Shown here piece after piece: positions 6,977-11,035 of a DNA stretch of 11,035 nt; within the stretch, counting starts at the first letter, position 1, and each line of letters starts with the position of its first letter. The stretch is taken from assembly GCA_015484715.1 (NCBI GenBank), contig WFUY01000299.1, forward strand, positions 1-11,035, read 5' to 3'. The stretch comes from Thermoflexales bacterium (GTDB lineage Bacteria > Chloroflexota > Anaerolineae > S140-20). The translations under genes and the position numbers were made by a program. The notes below the pieces were generated by a model. It was not told the DNA's origin. It did no database searches and saw only the letters and a program-made list of their open reading frames with translations.

Positions 6977-9481
6977 TCACTGAAGCGGCTCCTGAGAGAC
7001 CGGCTCCGCCTGCGGGACCGGCTCGATGACCATCTCCTCCAGGGGCTGGTGCGTGAAGGTGAGCCCCTCCTCGCCCACGTCTATCAGCACGTGGTCGCCC
7101 GCCTGGAACTCCCCCTGGAGCAGTCGGACGCTCAGGGGACCCTCCACGTACCGCTGTAGAGCTCGGCGCAACGGACGCGCTCCGAAGTCGGGATCATACC
7201 CTTTCTCCGCCAGCCACTCCCGCGCTTTCTCGGTCAACGACACTGTCAGCCCCTGCTCCTCCAGTCGCTCCGCGATCTCCCGCATCTGCAGGTCCACGAT
7301 CTCCTTCACCTGCTCCTGGGTGAGCCGGTTGAAGATGATGATCTCGTCCACCCGGTTGAGGAACTCCGGACGGAACGCCTTACGCAGGGCCTTCTCAATC
7401 TCGGCGTGGGCCTCCCGCTCCGCCTGGGCTTCGTCATCCTCGCCGGTGATGAACCCCAACGCCCCGCCCCGGCGGGTGTAAGCCGTGCCCAGGTTGCTGG
7501 TCATAATGATGATCGTGTTGCGGAAGTCCACCGTCCGCCCCTGTCCATCGGTCAGCCGGCCATCTTCCAAGATCTGCAGCAGGGCATTCCAGACGTCGGG
7601 ATGGGCCTTCTCGATCTCGTCGAAGAGGACAACCTGGTAGGGCCGACGGCGGACCGACTCGGTGAGCTGGCCGCCCTGATCATAGCCCACGTAGCCCGGC
7701 GGTGCACCGAAGAGGCGGCTGACGGTGTGGGACTCCTGGTACTCGCTCATATCAATGCGCAGCAGCGCGTCCTCATCGTCGAAGAGGAACCAAGCCAGGG
7801 CACGGGCCAACTCCGTCTTGCCCACGCCGGAAGCGCCCAAGAAGATGAAGCTGCCGATGGGGCGGCGTGGGTCCTTCAGCCCGGCCCGGGCGCGGCGGAT
7901 GGCCTCGGAGACGGCGTGGATCGCCTCATCCTGTCCCACGATCCGCTCGTGCAGCCGTTCCTCCATATGTAGCAGCTTCTCCGCCTCCGTTTCCATCAAT
8001 TGGGTCACCGGGATCCCGGTCCAGGAGGCGACCACCTCAGCGATGTCGTTGGCGTCCACCACCTCGTCGAGGGCGTGCTCCCGCCGCCAGGCGTCCCGGC
8101 GGGCGGTGAAGGTCTGCTCCAGGCGCAGTCGTTGGCTCTTGTACTCGGCGGCCCGCTCGTACTCCCGGGCCGACCAAGCAGCCTCCTCCTCGGCCTGGAG
8201 TCGGTCCAACTCCTTCTTCAGTTCCTTCAGGTCGGGGGGAAGGGTGTAGAGGGCGATGCGCAGCTTGGCTGCTGCCTCGTCAATCAGGTCAATCGCCTTG
8301 TCGGGGAGGTGGCGCTCCGTGACGTAGCGGTGGGCCAGCTTGGCGGCGGCCACCAGCGCGTCGTCGGAGAAGGTGACCTTGTGGTGAGCTTCGTACCGAT
8401 CCCGCAGGCCCCGCAGGATCTCGATGGTCTCCTCGACGGTGGGCTCGTCCACGAAGATGGGGGCGAAACGGCGCTCCAGGGCCGCATCCCGCTCGATGTA
8501 CTGGCGGTACTCGTCCAGCGTCGTCGCCCCGATGCACTGGAGTTCCCCTCGGGAGAGGGCAGGCTTGAGCATGTTGCTGGCGTCCAGGGCCCCGCCGCCG
8601 GCTCCCGCACCGACGACGGTGTGCAACTCGTCAATGAAGAGGATGATCTCACCCTCCGAACGCTGAATCTCCTCGATGGCCGACTTCAACCGCTCCTCGA
8701 AGTCGCCCCGGAAACGGGAGCCGGCGATCATCGCCCCCAGGTCCAGTTGCACCACCCGCTTGCCCATCAGGATCTCGGGTACATCGTTGGCGGCGATCTT
8801 CTGGGCCAGCCCCTCGACGATGGCCGTCTTGCCCACGCCGGCCTCCCCGATGAGGACCGGGTTGTTCTTCGTCCGGCGGGAGAGGACCTGGATGACCCGC
8901 AGGATCTCCTCATCGCGTCCGATGACCGGGTCCAGCTTCCCCTCGCGGGCCATCTGGGTCAGGTCCCGGCTGTACTTCTCCAGAGTACGAAAGCGGCTCT
9001 CGGCGTGGGGATCGGTAATCCGCTGTCCACCTCGGATCACTTTGATGGCATCGTAGATACGGCCCTTGGTCACCCCGTTCTCGGCCAGGATACGGGCTGA
9101 GGCGGTGTTCCGCTCGCTGGCGATGGCCAGGAAGATGTGCTCGGTGGAGATGTACTCATCACCTAGCCGGTTGGCCTCTTGATTGGCCAGGTCCAACACC
9201 CGCTTGACGCGGGGTGTGATGAAAACCTGCCCGGTCCCCCCGATGCCGTAGATGGTCGCCCGGGGGCTGGCCCGCAGCACGCTGTCTATCCGTCGTCGAA
9301 TCTGCTCGATGTCACATCCCAGATGCTTCAGGATCTGGGGGACGACGCCGTCCGGCTGTTCCAGCAAGGCCAGCAAGATATGCTCGGTATCCACCTGGTG
9401 GTGACCATATCGCTGCAGGATCTCGTGAGCACGGGCTGCAGCGTCCTGTGCACGTTCGGTAAAACGGTCCAATCGCATCAT
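6977..9481 (-). CDS. clpC: ATP-dependent Clp protease ATP-binding subunit ClpC
   Basis: This 834-residue Hsp100 AAA+ unfoldase would thread substrates into the ClpP peptidase in the cytoplasm. Domain order: a double Clp N-domain (about 1-145, starting [16 protein letters not shown]); AAA-1 with Walker A GEAGVGKT (212-219) and Walker B LFIDE (281-285); a short UVR-like middle segment (about 430-456, [20 protein letters not shown]); AAA-2 with Walker A GASGVGKT (549-556), pore loop GYVG (596-599) and Walker B VVLFDE (617-622); then the Clp C-terminal domain ([18 protein letters not shown]). The short middle segment separates it from ClpB, and LGF (675-677) fits the ClpP-docking loop. The start at the tandem ATG ATG (9481/9478) is chosen because the N-domain begins there and GGGTGGG lies upstream. 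A TTG at 9625 in the same frame is too far upstream. No clpP or adaptor gene is in the window. Confidence 0.96.
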   Translation of the reverse strand: MMRLDRFTERAQDAAARAHEILQRYGHHQVDTEHILLALLEQPDGVVPQILKHLGCDIEQIRRRIDSVLRASPRATIYGIGGTGQVFITPRVKRVLDLANQEANRLGDEYISTEHIFLAIASERNTASARILAENGVTKGRIYDAIKVIRGGQRITDPHAESRFRTLEKYSRDLTQMAREGKLDPVIGRDEEILRVIQVLSRRTKNNPVLIGEAGVGKTAIVEGLAQKIAANDVPEILMGKRVVQLDLGAMIAGSRFRGDFEERLKSAIEEIQRSEGEIILFIDELHTVVGAGAGGGALDASNMLKPALSRGELQCIGATTLDEYRQYIERDAALERRFAPIFVDEPTVEETIEILRGLRDRYEAHHKVTFSDDALVAAAKLAHRYVTERHLPDKAIDLIDEAAAKLRIALYTLPPDLKELKKELDRLQAEEEAAWSAREYERAAEYKSQRLRLEQTFTARRDAWRREHALDEVVDANDIAEVVASWTGIPVTQLMETEAEKLLHMEERLHERIVGQDEAIHAVSEAIRRARAGLKDPRRPIGSFIFLGASGVGKTELARALAWFLFDDEDALLRIDMSEYQESHTVSRLFGAPPGYVGYDQGGQLTESVRRRPYQVVLFDEIEKAHPDVWNALLQILEDGRLTDGQGRTVDFRNTIIIMTSNLGTAYTRRGGALGFITGEDDEAQAEREAHAEIEKALRKAFRPEFLNRVDEIIIFNRLTQEQVKEIVDLQMREIAERLEEQGLTVSLTEKAREWLAEKGYDPDFGARPLRRALQRYVEGPLSVRLLQGEFQAGDHVLIDVGEEGLTFTHQPLEEMVIEPVPQAEPVSQEPLQ

Positions 9482-9506
9482 CGCTACCCACCCTTTCGGG
9501 TCAAGT

Positions 9507-9626
9507 GGTCGGATAGTCTGATGGTCAGATGGCCTGGTGGTCCGGTAACCAAGCGACCAAGTGACCACCCGACCAAGTGGCCCAATGACCAAGCGACCAC
9601 CCGACCAGGCGATTATCTGACCCAAT
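9507..9626. repeat. Phase-locked 8-bp-period GGTC/GACC array in the clpC leader
   Basis: Fifteen consecutive 8-bp units consist of a 4-base core and 4 variable bases. Cores at 9507, 9515, 9523, 9531 and 9539 read GGTC, AGTC, GGTC, GGCC, GGTC. Those at 9547 to 9619 in steps of 8 read AACC, GACC, GACC, GACC, GGCC, GACC, GACC, GACC, GATT, GACC. The core flips to its reverse complement between 9542 and 9547 without loss of the 8-bp phase. The two halves can pair core-to-core, for example GGTGGTC (9536-9542) with GACCACC (9563-9569 or 9595-9601). Almost the whole array lies between the predicted clpC transcription start and its start codon. Confidence 0.85.
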
Positions 9627-9653
9627 TATACTCCAGGCCACCCTTGACGTCAA
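9625..9653 (-). promoter_or_regulatory. Sigma70-type promoter of clpC
   Basis: On the minus strand TTGACG (9653-9648) and a perfect TATAAT (9630-9625) are separated by exactly 17 bp. Transcription should begin near 9618, giving a leader of about 135 nt before the clpC ATG. Because the TTG at 9625 overlaps the -10 box, it cannot be the translation start on this transcript. Confidence 0.82.
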
Positions 9654-9671
9654 TGGTGCGGTGGCGACCGC
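9644..9671. promoter_or_regulatory. Candidate operator: palindromes at and upstream of the clpC -35 box
   Basis: TTGACGTCAA (9644-9653) is a perfect 10-bp palindrome that contains the clpC -35 hexamer. Directly upstream in the clpC sense lies a second inverted repeat, GCGGT (9658-9662) and ACCGC (9667-9671), around a 4-bp centre. Palindromes over a -35 box are typical repressor sites, but I do not recognise the cognate regulator; neither CIRCE nor a clear CtsR heptad repeat is seen. Confidence 0.4.
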
Positions 9672-9691
9672 CGACCAGGGGAGGCACCGAG

Positions 9692-9752
9692 GACCAAGGA
9701 CTGAGGATCAAGGACCACCTGACCAGGCGACCAAGCGACTACCTGACCATTT
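9692..9752. repeat. Second GACC array, 7-bp then 8-bp period
   Basis: Units begin at 9692, 9699 and 9706 (7-bp spacing: GACCAAG, GACTGAG, GATCAAG) and then at 9713, 9721, 9729, 9737 and 9745 (8-bp spacing: GACCACCT, GACCAGGC, GACCAAGC, GACTACCT, GACCATTT). It shares the GACC core and several variable tails with the array in the clpC leader, so the two are probably related and flank the clpC promoter. Confidence 0.75.
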
Positions 9753-9790
9753 AACGCCCTTTTTACGCTGACTTAACGCGCCCCTTACGG
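9750..9790 (+). promoter_or_regulatory. Four 11-bp-spaced direct repeats resembling a Pho-box-type operator
   Basis: TTAACGC (9751), TTTACGC (9762), TTAACGC (9773) and CTTACGG (9784) recur at exactly 11 bp, each preceded by a pyrimidine. Direct repeats at one helical turn are the classic target of OmpR/PhoB-family response regulators, and the cyanobacterial Pho box (PyTTAAPyPy repeated every 11 bp) is close in sequence. They lie 89-130 bp upstream of the glycosyltransferase-like start. No clear -10 box is seen downstream; TGTTAA (9808-9813) is only a weak candidate. Confidence 0.5.
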
Positions 9791-9826
9791 ACAGCCTCCC
9801 AGGACTGTGTTAAGCTGAGAGCGCAC

Positions 9827-9868
9827 TTGCCGCCTGCAACTTGCCACTTGCCATTTGCAACTTACCCG
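9827..9868. repeat. 7-bp-period TTGCMAC array
   Basis: Six consecutive 7-bp units start at 9827, 9834, 9841, 9848, 9855 and 9862: TTGCCGC, CTGCAAC, TTGCCAC, TTGCCAT, TTGCAAC, TTACCCG. The last unit is degenerate and abuts the GAGGAA ribosome binding site of the next gene, so the array would form the end of that gene's leader. Its consensus is unrelated to the GACC arrays. Confidence 0.75.
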
Positions 9869-9878
9869 AGGAACCAGA

Positions 9879-11035
9879 ATGCCCACCGTCAACCATCTAA
9901 CCCCGCTCATCACCGCCCTCGAGATGGGATTGTTACTGTGGGCCGGCTACCTCTTCGTCTTGACCATCGCTGGCCTCTCTGTGCCTCGGCAGACCCCTCT
10001 GTTCCCCCATCCCCGCCATCGCTTCGCCATCCTCATCCCTGCCCACAACGCGGCCTCCCTGCTGCCCGGCCTGCTTGACAGCCTGGCTGCCCAGCGCTAC
10101 CCCCGGGAACTCTACGATGTCTACCTGGTGGCCGACCGATGCCGGGACTACACCGCCCGGATCGCCCGCCGGGGTGGGGCCATCGTCTACGAGTACGCCG
10201 GTGGGGAGACCCACGCCGACAGCGATGCCGCCCTGCGCTGGCTGCTGAGCCGGGTCCAGGAGGCCCCCAAAGCCTACGATGCCTTCATCCTGCTGCGCCC
10301 CCGGGACCGGATTTCGGCCAACTTCCTCCAGGTGATGGACGCCCGGTTGGGCCGGGGCGAGACCGTCATCCAGGCCCGCCGGTACCGTCCACCGAAGGCC
10401 CCTAAGAGCACAGGCCTTTTCCGAGAGGCGACCCAGGCCCTGGAAGAGGTTATCTGGCCCCTGGGGCAGGAAGTGCTCGGCGGAGCGGCCCCCCTGAGAA
10501 GCGAAGGGTTCTGCCTGGCCGCCTACCTCCTCCGCCCGATGGGATGGGACGGGGAACCGACCGCCCCGCCGGTCGGCGAAGTCGCCCTCTTCCTGGCCGG
10601 CGAGCGGATCACCCTCGCCCCCGACGCCGTCGTCACCCTGCACCCCGCCGAGCCTACCTCAGGGGCGACCGGTTCGCGCCCAGGTGGACGTTGGGCGCCC
10701 TTCGCCCTCCTCAAGGCGGGATGGCAGCAGCGCTCCCGGCGGTCTGGAGGCCGGCATTCCCTGCTCAAGCTCTTCCTCACCCGCCTCACGCCGCCACTGC
10801 TTCCCTTCTGCGGGCTCACCCTCCTCGTCCTGGGGCTGCACGGGGTCCTCCTGTTGTCCTCCCCTCAGGTCCGCACGCCCGCTTCCCTGGGGCTGGCGGG
10901 CCTGTTGCTGACGGGGGTGCTGGGCATCCTGATGACGGGACGGCTGGTCAGCCGCTCCGTCGGGGGGGAGAACGCGGTGAACCCTCCCTCCCTACCCGTC
11001 TGCCTGCCCCAGGGGCCAGATAACCTCTTCCAGGG
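9879..11035 (+). CDS. Glycosyltransferase family 2-like membrane protein with degenerate catalytic motifs (partial, right edge)
   Basis: The frame is open from the ATG at 9879 to the end of the window (385 full codons, no stop). GAGGAA lies 5 nt upstream of the ATG. An N-terminal helix (about 12-34) precedes a GT2-type domain beginning HRFAILIPAHNAASLLPGLLDSLAAQRYPRELYDVYLVAD (48-86), and two further hydrophobic segments follow (about 305-328 and 335-354). The layout matches membrane GT2 proteins (COG1215 type) that add sugars to polysaccharides or lipids. However, the DxD position reads LLRPRD (138-143) instead of LDAD, no GKG motif follows residue 105, the usual TED region reads PPVGEVALFLAGE (230-242), and the QxxRW region reads QQRSRRSGG (283-291). 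The first Asp (86) is kept. The intact frame argues against a decayed gene. It may be a non-catalytic partner or a highly divergent enzyme. Confidence 0.85.
   Translation, partial: MPTVNHLTPLITALEMGLLLWAGYLFVLTIAGLSVPRQTPLFPHPRHRFAILIPAHNAASLLPGLLDSLAAQRYPRELYDVYLVADRCRDYTARIARRGGAIVYEYAGGETHADSDAALRWLLSRVQEAPKAYDAFILLRPRDRISANFLQVMDARLGRGETVIQARRYRPPKAPKSTGLFREATQALEEVIWPLGQEVLGGAAPLRSEGFCLAAYLLRPMGWDGEPTAPPVGEVALFLAGERITLAPDAVVTLHPAEPTSGATGSRPGGRWAPFALLKAGWQQRSRRSGGRHSLLKLFLTRLTPPLLPFCGLTLLVLGLHGVLLLSSPQVRTPASLGLAGLLLTGVLGILMTGRLVSRSVGGENAVNPPSLPVCLPQGPDNLFQ

Larger units (their letters stand above)
9482..9878. other. 397-bp divergent intergenic region packed with short-period repeats
   Basis: No gene is present between the clpC start and the divergent glycosyltransferase-like gene. 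Left to right it contains the clpC ribosome binding site, a 15-unit array of 8-bp period, the clpC promoter with a palindromic -35 region, a second GACC array, four 11-bp-spaced TTAACGC-like elements, and a 7-bp-period TTGCMAC array that runs into the ribosome binding site of the plus-strand gene. Each is listed separately. No CIRCE-type heat-shock operator (TTAGCACTC inverted repeat) is present. Confidence 0.8.

Noticed and set aside
8000..9100. A 366-codon plus-strand frame opposite clpC
   Set aside because: It mirrors highly conserved AAA+ coding sequence and is an effect of codon bias.
9482..9625. A 48-residue N-terminal extension of ClpC starting at TTG 9625
   Set aside because: It would be translated repeat array ([15 protein letters not shown] and similar), its start overlaps the -10 box upstream of the expected transcription start, and the standard N-domain begins at the ATG ATG at 9481.
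9507..9868. The periodic intergenic repeats as a CRISPR array
   Set aside because: Units are only 7, 8 or 11 bp, with no 23-47 bp repeats, no spacers of usual length and no cas genes.
9933..10643. A 236-codon minus-strand frame inside the glycosyltransferase-like gene
   Set aside because: The plus frame shows family similarity, membrane helices and a good ribosome binding site; the minus frame is Gly/Gln/Asp-rich with no motif.

Overview
This GC-rich window most probably comes from a member of the Chloroflexota (Anaerolineae-like). The evidence is family resemblance only: the solute-binding lipoprotein carries a Val/Glu/Thr-rich linker after its lipidated cysteine (KETVVVTQVV...VVTPTPEPP) of the kind common in that phylum, and the rest of the gene content fits. 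No rRNA, tRNA, CRISPR array or insertion sequence was seen.

Layout. Genes from 9481 down to about position 227 are on the minus strand. In transcription order they are: a ClpC-type AAA+ unfoldase (9481-6977); a 388-bp gap with a good sigma70-type promoter and a leader of about 280 nt; then a complete family-5 (Dpp/Opp type) peptide ABC importer. The importer consists of a binding lipoprotein (6588-4483), a perfect 10-bp intercistronic stem-loop, a DppB-like permease with an unusual extra membrane insertion (4378-3227), a DppC-like permease (3214-2264), a DppD-like ATPase (2189-1206) and a DppF-like ATPase (1219-227). A low-confidence reading frame starts in an ATGA overlap with the last stop and runs off the left edge. 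On the plus strand, divergent from clpC, a gene from 9879 to the right edge encodes a membrane glycosyltransferase-2-like protein; it has no stop inside the window. Most of its catalytic motifs are altered, although the reading frame is intact.

How the parts work together. The importer genes form one transport operon: the lipoprotein captures a ligand (probably peptides, not proven), the two permeases form the channel, and the two ATPases drive transport. ClpC is a separate protein-quality-control gene with its own promoter. The most unusual DNA is the 397-bp divergent region between clpC and the glycosyltransferase-like gene. It holds four different short-period arrays: an 8-bp-period GGTC/GACC array that switches orientation midway without losing phase and forms most of the predicted clpC 5' leader; a second GACC array on the other side of the clpC promoter; four 11-bp-spaced TTAACGC-type elements resembling an OmpR/PhoB-family operator; and a 7-bp-period TTGCMAC array ending at the ribosome binding site of the glycosyltransferase-like gene.
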